Shown piece by piece: positions 33,388 through 41,545 of a stretch of 64,000 bases of DNA. The stretch is from Chloroflexota bacterium (lineage in GTDB: Bacteria > Chloroflexota > Anaerolineae > Promineifilales > Promineifilaceae). The translations under genes were made by a program, and so were the position numbers. Location of the stretch: assembly GCA_022616275.1 (NCBI GenBank), contig JAKEFB010000091.1, forward strand, positions 26,186 through 90,185, in the 5' to 3' direction. The notes below the pieces were generated by a model. That model worked only from the letters and a program-made list of their open reading frames with translations, ran no database searches and was not told the origin of the DNA. How positions within the stretch are numbered: the first letter of the stretch is position 1; each line of letters starts with the position of its first letter.

Positions 33388-33446
33388 CCGAGCAAAATTG
33401 GATGTGCTGAGACTGCACACTGATGCAAATAAGATAGTCAAGAGCG

Positions 33447-33878
33447 ATGCCAACCAAACAGATGCACCCGGAATTAACGTCGGAACAATTTCTGGCCGGC
33501 TTTCCTCCACCTATCCAGGAATTAGCCCAGGAACTGCGGCTGCTGGTCAGGCAAGCAGTGCCCAATGTCATCGAAGCCGTTTACCCCGGCTGGCGGCTAA
33601 TTGGTTACCGCGTCCCGGACAAAGAGCGCAGCGCCTACTTTGGCTTCATTGCCCCTGCGCCGGAGCGTGTTTTCCTTGGCTTTGAATATGGAGTGCTGCT
33701 GCCCGATCCCCATCACCTGCTCCAGGGCGACGGCCGGCAGGTACGCCAGGTAGTCGTCGAGCAGTTGAACGACATCCGGCCGCAGGAGTTTACAGCCCTG
33801 ATTAGCCGGGCGGCCGAGATTGCCCTGGCGCCCAAAGAAAAGAAACAGCAGATGTTCCTGGAGCGTGAAGAACCGTGA
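33447..33878 (+). CDS. DUF1801 domain protein
   Basis: The 143-residue protein matches the DUF1801/YdhG pattern: 'ELRLLVRQAVPNVIEAVYPGWRLIGYR', 'YFGFIAPAPERVFLGFEYGVLLPDPHHLLQGDGRQVRQVVV' and a C-terminal basic helix ('APKEKKQQMFLE'). The fold is alpha/beta and its biochemical role is not established. Its TGA overlaps the GTG of the prenyltransferase gene (GTGA), so they are coupled. GC returns to the genome norm from this gene on. Confidence 0.82.
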   Translation: MPTKQMHPELTSEQFLAGFPPPIQELAQELRLLVRQAVPNVIEAVYPGWRLIGYRVPDKERSAYFGFIAPAPERVFLGFEYGVLLPDPHHLLQGDGRQVRQVVVEQLNDIRPQEFTALISRAAEIALAPKEKKQQMFLEREEP

Positions 33879-34879
33879 ACGTCACCATGTGGGGCAAGGC
33901 GCTGCGGGTGATTCCCCGGCTGGATAAGGCCGAATGGCAGCGGCTAGACGTCATCTCCCGCTGGCTGGTGGCCAGCCGCTCGGCCGTCCTGGTCATCACC
34001 TTCATCTCCTCGGCCGTGGCCGGCATCCTGGCCTACCGCGACGGGCAGTTTAACTGGCTGCTGTGGCTCCTGCTGACCATTGGCCTGGTCATGGCCCACG
34101 CCACCAACAACATGCTCAACGACCTGACCGACTCCTGGAAAGGGGTGGACAAAGGCGACGATGCCTTCCGCGCTCAATACGGCCCCCAGCCGGTGGAGCA
34201 CGGCCTGATGACGCCGCGCCAGTTGTTCGCCTACGCCGCCGCCACCGGCCTGGTGGCCCTGGCGGCCGGCGCTTACCTGGTGGCGGTGCGCGGCAGCCTG
34301 GCCTTGTTGCTGCTGGGCCTGGGCGCTTTCTTCGTCCTCTTCTACACCTGGCCGCTCAAACACATTGGCCTGGGCGAGCTGGCCGTCCTCCTCGTCTGGG
34401 GGCCGCTGATGATTGGCGGCGGCTACTACGTCATTACCGGCGTGTGGCGCTGGAACGTCGTCCTGGCCAGCCTGCCCTATGCTCTGGGAGCGACGACCGT
34501 CATCTTCGGCAAGCACATTGACAAAATCCGGGGCGACACGGCTAAGGGCATCCGCACCCTGCCCGTCCTCATCGGCGAGCAGGCCGCTCGCCTGGCGGCC
34601 ATTGCCATGATGGTCCTCCAATACTTGCTGGTCCTTTATCTGGTGATCACCCGCTTCTTTACCCCAGCCATGCTAGTCGTCCTGCTGGCCCTCAAGATGT
34701 TCCTCCTGGCTGCCCGCGTCTACAGCCGGCCCCGGCCGGATGGGCCGCCGGCCGAATACCCGCCGGAAGCCTGGCCGCTCTGGTTCGTGGCCTTTGCCTT
34801 CGTCCACAACCGCCGCTTTGGGCTGCTTTACGTCCTGGGACTGGTCCTGGATGCCGTCCTGGTTAGAACCATCTTGTAA
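33875..34879 (+). CDS. UbiA-family prenyltransferase (MenA-like)
   Basis: The 334-residue protein has about nine membrane helices and the two Asp-rich motifs of the family: 'NNMLNDLTD' (residues 78-86) and 'GKHIDKIRGDTAKGIRTLPVLIGE' in the second half. These bind Mg-pyrophosphate of the isoprenoid donor. The second motif and 'LGLGAFFVLFYTWPLKHIGLGE' fit menaquinone-type DHNA polyprenyltransferases, but other aromatic acceptors are possible. The GTG start is coupled to the DUF1801 stop. No other men genes are in the window. Confidence 0.85.
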   Translation: MNVTMWGKALRVIPRLDKAEWQRLDVISRWLVASRSAVLVITFISSAVAGILAYRDGQFNWLLWLLLTIGLVMAHATNNMLNDLTDSWKGVDKGDDAFRAQYGPQPVEHGLMTPRQLFAYAAATGLVALAAGAYLVAVRGSLALLLLGLGAFFVLFYTWPLKHIGLGELAVLLVWGPLMIGGGYYVITGVWRWNVVLASLPYALGATTVIFGKHIDKIRGDTAKGIRTLPVLIGEQAARLAAIAMMVLQYLLVLYLVITRFFTPAMLVVLLALKMFLLAARVYSRPRPDGPPAEYPPEAWPLWFVAFAFVHNRRFGLLYVLGLVLDAVLVRTIL

Positions 34880-34885
34880 CCTGCC

Positions 34886-35800
34886 TTGCCCAGACACGAC
34901 CACCCTTTCGAACGCGGCGACGCCGGCCACACCCCCCTCCTGGCCATGTGGTTCCAGGCCCGCACGGCCATAGCCGACTTGCTGACCCCCGTGCTGGCTG
35001 CGCTCAAGACCTTGTGGCTGCTGTTCTTTACCCCGCGGAACTTCTTCCACGCCTTTTGCTTCCACACTCGCGCCCTGGACCGGCTGCTTAGCCCGGTAGA
35101 CCCCCTTTGGCGGGCCTTGTCCCGGGAGGCGCGGCGGCCGTTGGACCCGGCCCACTTCTTGCTCTTCGGCATCCTGGCCGCGGCCCTGGCCGGTTTTGAC
35201 TTCGACAACAGCAACCAGTTGCTGGGCCTGCTGCAGCGCACCGGGGCTGTAGACAGCGCCCTGGACACCCTGGCCCGCCAGAGCCTGACCCTGGAAGAGG
35301 TCATCACCGCCGGCCGGACCTTTTTTGCCCACCCGGCCGTGGCGGCCGTCCGTTCTTTCTTTAACCTGGCCGTCGTCGCCGCCGTCGTCGAACTGCTGAT
35401 CAACCTCTTCGTGTTGATGCTCTTCGCTTACCTCTTTTACCTGCTGGCCGGCCGGCGGCTGTCGGCCACCCACAGCTACGGCTTTTGGTTGTACATGGCC
35501 GGGCTGCAATTTTTTACCACGGCCGTCTCCTTTCTCTTCTTCTCCTTCTTTTCCCTGTCGCAGCTTGGCCTGCCGGAAATCGCCCCCAATATTTTCTTCT
35601 GGCTGCTGGAAACGGGACTGCGCCTTTACTGGCGTTACCTGCTCCCGGCCTTCCTGCTACCCCGCCTCTTTGCCAATCTTACCACCGGCCGGGTGCTCCT
35701 GGCCGCCCTGGTTGCCCGCACCATCCTGGCCGGGCTGGGCTGGTTCTTGACCATCGGCCTCGTGGCCCTGGCCACCCTCGTCGGCGCTCTGGCCATGTAG
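34886..35800 (+). CDS. Polytopic membrane protein of unknown function
   Basis: The product is 304 residues from a TTG at 34886, or 284 from ATG at 34946; the TTG follows the prenyltransferase stop by 6 bp but no good SD is seen for either, so the start is uncertain. It has about five or six helices (around 38-50, 90-110, 160-195, 200-230, 240-260 and 270-300), with the aromatic-rich stretch 'FFTTAVSFLFFSFFSLSQLGL'. A Yip1-like fold is possible, but I do not recognise a family. It ends just before a strong terminator, so it closes the DUF1801-prenyltransferase transcript. Confidence 0.7.
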   Translation: MPRHDHPFERGDAGHTPLLAMWFQARTAIADLLTPVLAALKTLWLLFFTPRNFFHAFCFHTRALDRLLSPVDPLWRALSREARRPLDPAHFLLFGILAAALAGFDFDNSNQLLGLLQRTGAVDSALDTLARQSLTLEEVITAGRTFFAHPAVAAVRSFFNLAVVAAVVELLINLFVLMLFAYLFYLLAGRRLSATHSYGFWLYMAGLQFFTTAVSFLFFSFFSLSQLGLPEIAPNIFFWLLETGLRLYWRYLLPAFLLPRLFANLTTGRVLLAALVARTILAGLGWFLTIGLVALATLVGALAM

Positions 35801-35811
35801 ACGCACACCCC

Positions 35812-35846
35812 AAAACCCCGCAGGTCTGGGAGACCTGTGGGGTTTT
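35812..35846. terminator. Intrinsic terminator, CCCCGCAGGT palindrome family
   Basis: 16-bp stem AAAACCCCGCAGGTCT / AGACCTGTGGGGTTTT with one G-U pair and loop GGG. A/T runs at both ends make it work in either direction. It lies 12 bp after the membrane protein stop. Confidence 0.88.
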
Positions 35847-35876
35847 AGCACCGTCTATAAGACTTTCTTTTTATAC

Positions 35877-35938
35877 TTGACAAAGTAAGTGGCTCTGCAT
35901 ACAATGGAAAGTATACTTTCTTTGGAAACTGTACAAAG
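35877..35938 (+). promoter_or_regulatory. Sigma-70-type promoter with palindromic operator upstream of the ROK gene
   Basis: TTGACA (35877-35882), 17-base spacer, TACAAT (35900-35905): a near-consensus housekeeping promoter. Immediately downstream, over the expected start of transcription, is the perfect 14-base palindrome GAAAGTATACTTTC (35907-35920). Behind it is a second dyad CTTTG-n9-CAAAG (35920-35938). The placement suits repression by the ROK protein encoded next. Confidence 0.75.
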
Positions 35939-35995
35939 AAAGCACATTTTGGGCCGGTCTCCCAACCGCGCCCCACGGGAAGAGGAAAAGGTATA

Positions 35996-36050
35996 GAGAG
36001 ATTGGAGATTGTAAGCAACCTGGCAACCTCCAATCTCTAATCTCCAAGCT
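35996..36050. repeat. GAGATTG heptamer hairpin in the ROK leader
   Basis: AGAGATTGGAG (35997-36007) pairs with CTCCAATCTCT (36028-36038) over 11 bp; a further CTAATCTCCAAGCTCC follows. It is transcribed as part of the ROK 5' leader. Confidence 0.8.
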
Positions 36051-36066
36051 CCACAGGACAATCGCC

Positions 36067-37299
36067 GTGGCCACCCACACCATCGTTGACCTGACCTCAG
36101 TCCGCGCCAACAATCTCAGCCGGGTGCTGAACCTGATCCGCGAAGCAGGCTCCATTTCCCGGGCGGCTCTGGTGCGCCAGACAGGGCTTAGCGCCACCAC
36201 CGTCTCGGCCCTGGCCAACGACCTGCTGGCCAGCGGCTTTGTTCACGAATCAGGCACCGGCCGTTCCGGCGGCGGCCGCCCCCCTATTCTGCTGCAATTC
36301 GACTACAAGTTCCGGCACGTGGTCGGGGTAGATATGGGCGCCACTCACCTCACGGCCGTGGCGATGGACCTGCAAGGCTGTGTCGTCGCCCGCCACTTTT
36401 GCCACTACGACGTCATCGGCAACCCCCAGGGCACGATGGCAACCATCTGCCAACTGGCCGAACGGGTGATTGCCGAGGCTGGCCTGGAACCATCCCGTAT
36501 CCTGGGCCTGGGCATTACCATTCCCGCCCCCCTCGAAGGCCAGAACCTGGACCGGTTAACGACCATTTACATGCCTGCCTGGGAGGGACTCGATTTGTTA
36601 GGGACGGTGCAGCAGGCTTTTGCCTTTCCCGTTTACCTGGACAACGACGCCAACGCCGGGGCCATCGCCGAGAAGTGGTGGGGCGTCGGCCGGTCCTTCA
36701 GCAACCTGGCTTATATCAAGCTGGGCACCGGCGTTGGCAGCGGTCTCATCCTCAAAAACGAAATTTACCGGGGTAACGGCGGCACGGCCGGCGAGATTGG
36801 CCACACGACCATTGACCCGGACGGCCCGCGCTGCCGCTGCGGCAACCGGGGCTGCATGGAAAGCTTCGTCGGCGCGCCGGCCGTCCTGGCCGAAGTCGCT
36901 CGCCGTTTCGACGGCCGACGGCCGGCCTGGGCGCCGGAAGACGGCCTGACCCTTAACGCTATCACCACAGCCGCCCTGGCCGGTGACCCCGTTTGCCGGA
37001 GTGTGGTCGAAGAGGCCGGCGCCTACCTGGGTATTGCCGTCGCCAACCTGGTCAACCTGATTAACCCTGGCCTGGTGGTCCTGGGCGGCGACCTGGGGGA
37101 AGCCGGCGACTTGCTAATCAACACGGTCCAGGCGGCGGTTCTACAACGGGCCATGCCCAAAGCGGCCCGCGAAGCCCGGATCGTCCTCAGCGAACTGGGC
37201 GACGACGCCGTGGCTATTGGCGCAGCCACGCTGGCCATCCAGCACGCTTTCGAGCCGTCTAACCTGGCCAACACCCTTAAAACGACCGAAAGGAGGTGA
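36067..37299 (+). CDS. ROK-family transcriptional regulator
   Basis: The 410-residue protein has an N-terminal winged helix (about residues 15-60, 'LIREAGSISRAALVRQTGLSATTVSALANDLL') followed by the ROK sugar-kinase fold. The ATP-binding segment is 'GVDMGATHLTAVAMDL' (87-102), the catalytic-type Asp lies in 'LDNDANAGA' (D194), and the zinc site is H246 with C256, C258 and C263 ('GPRCRCGNRGCMESF'). ROK repressors of this layout sense a sugar and control uptake genes. It lies directly upstream of a sugar ABC transporter in the same direction, so it probably regulates that operon and itself. The GTG start follows a transcribed repeat hairpin. Confidence 0.9.
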   Translation: MATHTIVDLTSVRANNLSRVLNLIREAGSISRAALVRQTGLSATTVSALANDLLASGFVHESGTGRSGGGRPPILLQFDYKFRHVVGVDMGATHLTAVAMDLQGCVVARHFCHYDVIGNPQGTMATICQLAERVIAEAGLEPSRILGLGITIPAPLEGQNLDRLTTIYMPAWEGLDLLGTVQQAFAFPVYLDNDANAGAIAEKWWGVGRSFSNLAYIKLGTGVGSGLILKNEIYRGNGGTAGEIGHTTIDPDGPRCRCGNRGCMESFVGAPAVLAEVARRFDGRRPAWAPEDGLTLNAITTAALAGDPVCRSVVEEAGAYLGIAVANLVNLINPGLVVLGGDLGEAGDLLINTVQAAVLQRAMPKAAREARIVLSELGDDAVAIGAATLAIQHAFEPSNLANTLKTTERR

Positions 37300-37350
37300 T
37301 CGCCTATAAAACGTGACTGTTTAGTGTTGTTGACGAGAAAGCCACTAACG

Positions 37351-37400
37351 GGTAATTAAGTAATTACCAATTACTTAATTACCAATTACCTAATTACCAT
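37351..37400. repeat. AATTACC heptamer tract with perfect hairpin
   Basis: GGTAATTAAGTAATT (37351-37365), loop ACC, AATTACTTAATTACC (37369-37383): perfect 15-bp stem, followed by one more AATTACC/TAATTACC pair. It separates the ROK gene from the transporter genes. Confidence 0.88.
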
Positions 37401-37422
37401 TCATTACGAGAAGGAGAAGAAC

Positions 37423-38775
37423 ATGCGTAACAAAACGACATTGATCCTGCTGCTCATCCTGGGGCTATTGCTGGTGGCCTGTGGCGGTGGGGCTGAACCG
37501 GCGGCCAATGACAACGCCAACGAGAACGAGGCCCCCCAGGCCACCGAGTCGGCCGAAGAACCCACGGCCGAGCCGGAGGAAGGCGGCGAAGGAGCGGCGA
37601 ACGAGGTTGAGGTTTTTAGTTGGTGGACCGGCGGCGGCGAAGCGGCCGGGCTGGAGGCCATGATCGCGGTCTTCAAAGAACAGAACCCCGACATCGAGTT
37701 CATTAACGCGGCCGTTGCCGGTGGCGCCGGCACCAACGCCCGCGCCGTGCTGGCCACTCGCCTCCAGGCCGGCGATCCGCCGGATAGCTGGCAGGGACAT
37801 GCCGGCCAGGAGCTGATTGGCACCTACGTGGCCGGCGACCAGCTCGAACCCCTGAACTTCCTCTACGAAGAAGAAGGCTGGCTGGAGGTCATGCCGGAGA
37901 CCCTCATTCCTCTGATTTCCCAGGAGGGTAACATCTACTCCGTGCCGGTTAACATCCACCGGGCCAACGTCCTCTGGTACAACCCGACCATCCTGGAGGA
38001 AAACGGCGTCGAAGTGCCCGGCAGCCTGGAAGAGTGGTTTGCGGCTATGGACACGCTGCAGGCGGCCGGCGTGGAAGCGCCGCTGGCTTTGGGCGAGCAG
38101 TGGACGGTCATGCACCTCATGGAGACCATCTTGCTGGCTTCCCTGGGACCTGAAGCTTATAATGGTCTGTGGGATGGCAGCACCGACTGGGGCAGCGCCG
38201 AGGTGACGGCCGCCCTGGAGAACTTTGACAGGGTCCTCGGCTACACCAACAGCGACGCCTCAGCCCTCACCTGGCAGGACGCCTCCCGCCTGGTGGTGGA
38301 CGGCAACGCCGCCTTTAACGTCATGGGCGACTGGGCGGAGGGCTTCTTCCGCGAAATCGGCATGGCTCCCAACGAAGATTACGGCTGGGCCCCGGTTCCC
38401 GGAACAGGAGGCAACTTCCAGTTCCTATCCGACAGCTTCGTGCTCCCGGTGGGCGCGCCCAATCGTGAGGCCGCCATTGCCTGGCTGAGGGTCGCCGGTT
38501 CCAAGGAAGGCCAGGACGCGTTCAACCCGGTCAAGGGCTCCATTCCGGCCCGGAACGACGCCGACCGCAGCCTCTACGGTGAGTACCTGCTCTCGGCCAT
38601 GGACGACTGGGCTTCCAATACCGTCGTCGGCAGCCTGGCGCACGGCGTCGTCGCCAACGACTCCTGGAAGTCGGAGATTGACACGGCCCTGGGTCTCTTC
38701 CTGGCCGACCGCAACGTGGAAACCTTCCAGGCCGCCCTGGTAGCCGCCTGCGCCTCCAGCGGTCCCTGCCAGTAA
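37423..38775 (+). CDS. Sugar ABC transporter solute-binding lipoprotein
   Basis: The 450-residue protein has lipobox LVAC (C20) and an acidic, Glu/Ala/Asn-rich tether (about residues 24-65). The family-1 extracellular binding fold follows: 'VEVFSWWTGGGEAAGLEAMIAVFKEQNPDIEF', 'DSWQGHAGQELIGTYV', 'NVLWYNPTILEENGVEVPGSLEEW' and 'AAFNVMGDWAEGFF'. It captures a mono- or oligosaccharide outside the membrane and delivers it to the permeases downstream. The start has a good SD (GAAGGAGAA). A transcript hairpin after its stop probably lowers permease expression relative to the binding protein. Confidence 0.93.
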   Translation: MRNKTTLILLLILGLLLVACGGGAEPAANDNANENEAPQATESAEEPTAEPEEGGEGAANEVEVFSWWTGGGEAAGLEAMIAVFKEQNPDIEFINAAVAGGAGTNARAVLATRLQAGDPPDSWQGHAGQELIGTYVAGDQLEPLNFLYEEEGWLEVMPETLIPLISQEGNIYSVPVNIHRANVLWYNPTILEENGVEVPGSLEEWFAAMDTLQAAGVEAPLALGEQWTVMHLMETILLASLGPEAYNGLWDGSTDWGSAEVTAALENFDRVLGYTNSDASALTWQDASRLVVDGNAAFNVMGDWAEGFFREIGMAPNEDYGWAPVPGTGGNFQFLSDSFVLPVGAPNREAAIAWLRVAGSKEGQDAFNPVKGSIPARNDADRSLYGEYLLSAMDDWASNTVVGSLAHGVVANDSWKSEIDTALGLFLADRNVETFQAALVAACASSGPCQ

Positions 38776-38796
38776 CCGTTAACAAGCTCTGAGATG

Positions 38797-38836
38797 AAAG
38801 GGTATGTCCTGCCGGGCAGGGCATACCTTTTCTTTT
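38797..38836 (+). terminator. Attenuator-like hairpin between binding protein and permease genes
   Basis: Stem of about 12 bp, GGTATGTCCTGC / GCAGGGCATACC, loop CGG, with outer A-U pairs and the U-rich tail TTTTCTTTT. It sits inside the operon, 22 bp after the binding-protein stop, so partial read-through is expected, a common way to make more binding protein than permease. Confidence 0.75.
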
Positions 38837-38849
38837 AGGAAGGTCTGTT

Positions 38850-39740
38850 ATGCTGCGCCTCAACAAAGACAGAGTGGTGGCGTTTCTCCTCGTCCTGCCT
38901 TCCATTGTGGCCATTCTCATTTTCGTCTATGGCTTCATTGGCTGGTCGGTGCGCGTCTCCCTCAGCAAGTGGGTCGGTTTTTCGCCTAACTACGCCTGGG
39001 CGGGCTTGCAAAATTATGTTAGCTTGCTGAACGATCCCCGTTTTCGGATTGACGTACGTAACACGCTTATTTTCACCACCCTTTTTGTTGGCGGCTGCCT
39101 GCTCCTGGGGCTGGTCATGGCCATTCTGCTTGACCAACAGTTGCGTGGGGAAGGCTTTTTCCGCAGCCTTTTCCTCTTTCCGATGGCCATTTCCTTCATC
39201 GTCACCGGCGTGGTCTGGCGCTGGTTGATGAACCCGGCCCAAGGAGATCGGATCAGTGGCCTGAACCTTTTATTTGATCGGCTGGGGCTGGATTTCCTGG
39301 TTAACTCCTGGCACGCCACGCCTCAGTGGGGCATTGCTGCCATTGCCATTCCGGCCATCTGGCAAATGTCCGGTTTTACGATGGCCCTTTACCTGGGCGG
39401 GCTGCGGGCCATCCCCGACTCGTTGCGCGAGGCCGCTCGGGTGGACGGGGCCGGCGAAGTGCAGCTTTACCGCCGTATCATTCTCCCTTTGCTCAGCCCG
39501 ATTACATTGAGCGCCATGATCATTCTGGGCCACATCTCCTTAAAAGTCTTTGACCTGATTGTGGCCGTGGCTGGCAAGCAGCTCCCCCTGGACGTGCCGG
39601 CCATTTACATGTGGCAAACGACCTTTGACGGCAATTTCTACAGTCGCGGCGCGACCATCAGTATTCTGCTCCTGCTAAGCGTGGCGGTGTTGGTTATTCC
39701 CTACCTGTGGTATACCCTGCGTACTGAGGCTGAAGTATGA
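38850..39740 (+). CDS. Sugar ABC transporter permease (MalF/UgpA-like)
   Basis: This 296-residue inner-membrane permease has six predicted helices and the cytoplasmic EAA loop 'DSLREAARVDGAGEVQLYRRIILPLLSP', which contacts the ATPase subunit. The N-terminus is 'MLRLNKDRVVAFLLVLPSIVAILIFVYGF'. It pairs with the next gene, whose ATG overlaps its stop. The ATPase gene is not in the operon, so a shared MsmK-type ATPase encoded elsewhere is likely (inference). SD AGGAAGG is present. Confidence 0.92.
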   Translation: MLRLNKDRVVAFLLVLPSIVAILIFVYGFIGWSVRVSLSKWVGFSPNYAWAGLQNYVSLLNDPRFRIDVRNTLIFTTLFVGGCLLLGLVMAILLDQQLRGEGFFRSLFLFPMAISFIVTGVVWRWLMNPAQGDRISGLNLLFDRLGLDFLVNSWHATPQWGIAAIAIPAIWQMSGFTMALYLGGLRAIPDSLREAARVDGAGEVQLYRRIILPLLSPITLSAMIILGHISLKVFDLIVAVAGKQLPLDVPAIYMWQTTFDGNFYSRGATISILLLLSVAVLVIPYLWYTLRTEAEV

Positions 39741-40561
39741 ACCAGACCAGGTCTCTCACCCGTTACTGGCTGTATCTCCCCCTACTCTTGATGAGCCTGT
39801 TTTACCTGCTGCCCTTATTCATCATGCTTAACACCGGTTTTAAGAGCTTTGCCGAAGTGAGCCTGCAAACGATGTGGCGGCTGCCGTCGGGCCTCCATTT
39901 CGACAACTTTGTCGCCGCCTACGAGAAGCTGGCTCCCAATTTTACCAATACGGTGGCCATGGTCCTGCCGGCGGCCGTCGTCTCTTCTATCCTGGGTTCA
40001 GTCAACGGCTTCGTCCTGGCCCGCTGGAAATTCCGTGGCGCCGACGTCATCTTCCCCCTGCTCTTGTTCGGTATGTTCATTCCCTACCAGAGCATTCTCA
40101 TTCCCCTGGTCCAGTTCATGCGCACCATTAACCTCTACGGGGGATTGCCCGGCCTCATCCTGGCCCACGTCATTTACGGCATTCCCATCACCACACTCAC
40201 CTTCCGCAACTACTACGCCACCGTCCCCAAGGAGTTGGTCGAGGCGTCCCGCATTGACGGGGCCGGCCTGTTCGGCACCTACTGGCACATCTTGCTACCG
40301 CTTTCGATTCCCAGCTTCGTCGTGGTGCTGATCTGGCAGTTTACCTCGGCCTGGAATGACTTCCTCTTTGCCGTCGTCCTGACCAATCCGGCCAGTTGGC
40401 CGGTTACCGTGGCTCTGAACAACATGGCCGGCAGCCAGATCATCGAATGGAACGTTCAGATGGCCGGCGCCTTCCTGGCCGCCCTACCCACCCTGCTGGT
40501 CTACGTCTTGCTCGGCCGCTACTTCCTGCGTGGCTTGATGGCGGGGGCTCTGAAAGGCTAA
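39737..40561 (+). CDS. Sugar ABC transporter permease (MalG/UgpE-like)
   Basis: This 274-residue second permease subunit has six helices and the EAA motif 'ELVEASRIDGAGLFGTYWHILLPLSIPSF'. The periplasmic loop contains 'FKSFAEVSLQTMWRLPSGLHFDNFVAAYEKL', as usual in the CUT1 carbohydrate uptake subfamily. It overlaps the upstream permease by four bases (ATGA). Its stop overlaps the end of the convergent PPK2 gene by four bases, leaving no room for a terminator between them. Confidence 0.92.
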   Translation: MNQTRSLTRYWLYLPLLLMSLFYLLPLFIMLNTGFKSFAEVSLQTMWRLPSGLHFDNFVAAYEKLAPNFTNTVAMVLPAAVVSSILGSVNGFVLARWKFRGADVIFPLLLFGMFIPYQSILIPLVQFMRTINLYGGLPGLILAHVIYGIPITTLTFRNYYATVPKELVEASRIDGAGLFGTYWHILLPLSIPSFVVVLIWQFTSAWNDFLFAVVLTNPASWPVTVALNNMAGSQIIEWNVQMAGAFLAALPTLLVYVLLGRYFLRGLMAGALKG

Positions 40562-41469
40562 TACACCTCCGGCACAAACGTCTGCTCGTCAAGCGGCGGC
40601 CGGATGTAGCCAGTCCCCGGCTGGCGTGGCGTCAATTCAATGGGATCAGGGAGAATGTCCTCGTAAGGAATCATACTCAAAATGTGGCTGATGCAGTTCA
40701 GCCTGGCCCGCCTCTTGTCGTCTGAATTAACCACGTACCAGGGCGCCTGCTTGATGTCGGTATAGTCAAACATGCGGTCCTTGGCTTTGGAATACTCTTC
40801 CCACTTTTCCCGCGATTTCAGGTCCATGGGGCTGAGCTTCCAGCGCCGTTTGGGGTCCTGGGCCCGCTGCTGAAAGCGACGTTCCTGTTCCTCGTCACTC
40901 ACCGAAAACCAGTACTTCAGCAGGATAATGCCTGACCGGGCCAGCATCCGCTCAAACTGAGGGCAGGAGCGCATAAACTCCTGGTACTCTTGCTCGGCGC
41001 AAAAGCCCATGACGTACTCGGTGATGGCCCGCGTGTACCAGCTCCGGTCGAAGAGGATCACTTCCCCGGCCGCCGGCAGGTGAGACACCCAACGCTGGAA
41101 ATACCACTGCGATTTTTCGCGCTCAGTGGGAATACCCAGGGCGACCACGCGAATAATACGCGGGTTGGTGCGGTCAATAACCCGCTTGATGACGCCCCCT
41201 TTGCCGGCCGCGTCCCGTCCCTCAAAGAGAATGACCACCCGCAATCCCTTCTCCTTGACCCAATACTGAAGCTTGACCAACTCTTCCTGGAGTCTATTTA
41301 ATTCCCATTCGTAATATTCGTTAGTTATCCGGCCGCTCTTTTTATACTTTTTTTGCCACTGGCCCGCATCGTCCAGAAACCGATCGGCCGGTTCTTCAGA
41401 TTCGTCCACGGCCGCCTTTACTTCCGCCTCGGCATCATCCCTGTCCTGCCTGGCCTTTTTCTTTGCCAT
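40558..41469 (-). CDS. ppk2: Polyphosphate kinase 2 (PPK2 family)
   Basis: The 303-residue protein has a charged N-terminal extension (to about residue 35), then the PPK2 kinase core: Walker A 'FEGRDAAGKGGVIKR' (residues 82-96), Walker B 'VILFDRSWYTR', and lid-type Arg segments 'RRFQQRAQDPKRRWKLSPMD'. PPK2 enzymes transfer phosphate between polyphosphate and nucleotides, usually in the direction of nucleotide phosphorylation. The start at 41469 (MAKKKARQ) is favoured over a TTG seven codons upstream because GGGAAGG lies just before it. It sits behind the terminator of the FHA gene and is probably separately transcribed. Confidence 0.93.
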   Translation of the reverse strand: MAKKKARQDRDDAEAEVKAAVDESEEPADRFLDDAGQWQKKYKKSGRITNEYYEWELNRLQEELVKLQYWVKEKGLRVVILFEGRDAAGKGGVIKRVIDRTNPRIIRVVALGIPTEREKSQWYFQRWVSHLPAAGEVILFDRSWYTRAITEYVMGFCAEQEYQEFMRSCPQFERMLARSGIILLKYWFSVSDEEQERRFQQRAQDPKRRWKLSPMDLKSREKWEEYSKAKDRMFDYTDIKQAPWYVVNSDDKRRARLNCISHILSMIPYEDILPDPIELTPRQPGTGYIRPPLDEQTFVPEVY

Positions 41470-41507
41470 TCCAACCTTCCCTTTATTCAACTCGATCCGT
41501 CCCCTTG

Positions 41508-41540
41508 AAACCCCGCAGCTCTTTGAGGGCTACGGGGTTT
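41508..41540 (-). terminator. Terminator palindrome after the FHA-domain gene
   Basis: AAACCCCGCAGCTC / GGGCTACGGGGTTT, about 13 pairs with one mismatch and one G-U, U-tract on the minus strand. It starts 5 bp after the FHA gene stop. Same family as elements near 35812 and 61329. Confidence 0.75.
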
Positions 41541-41545
41541 AGAGG

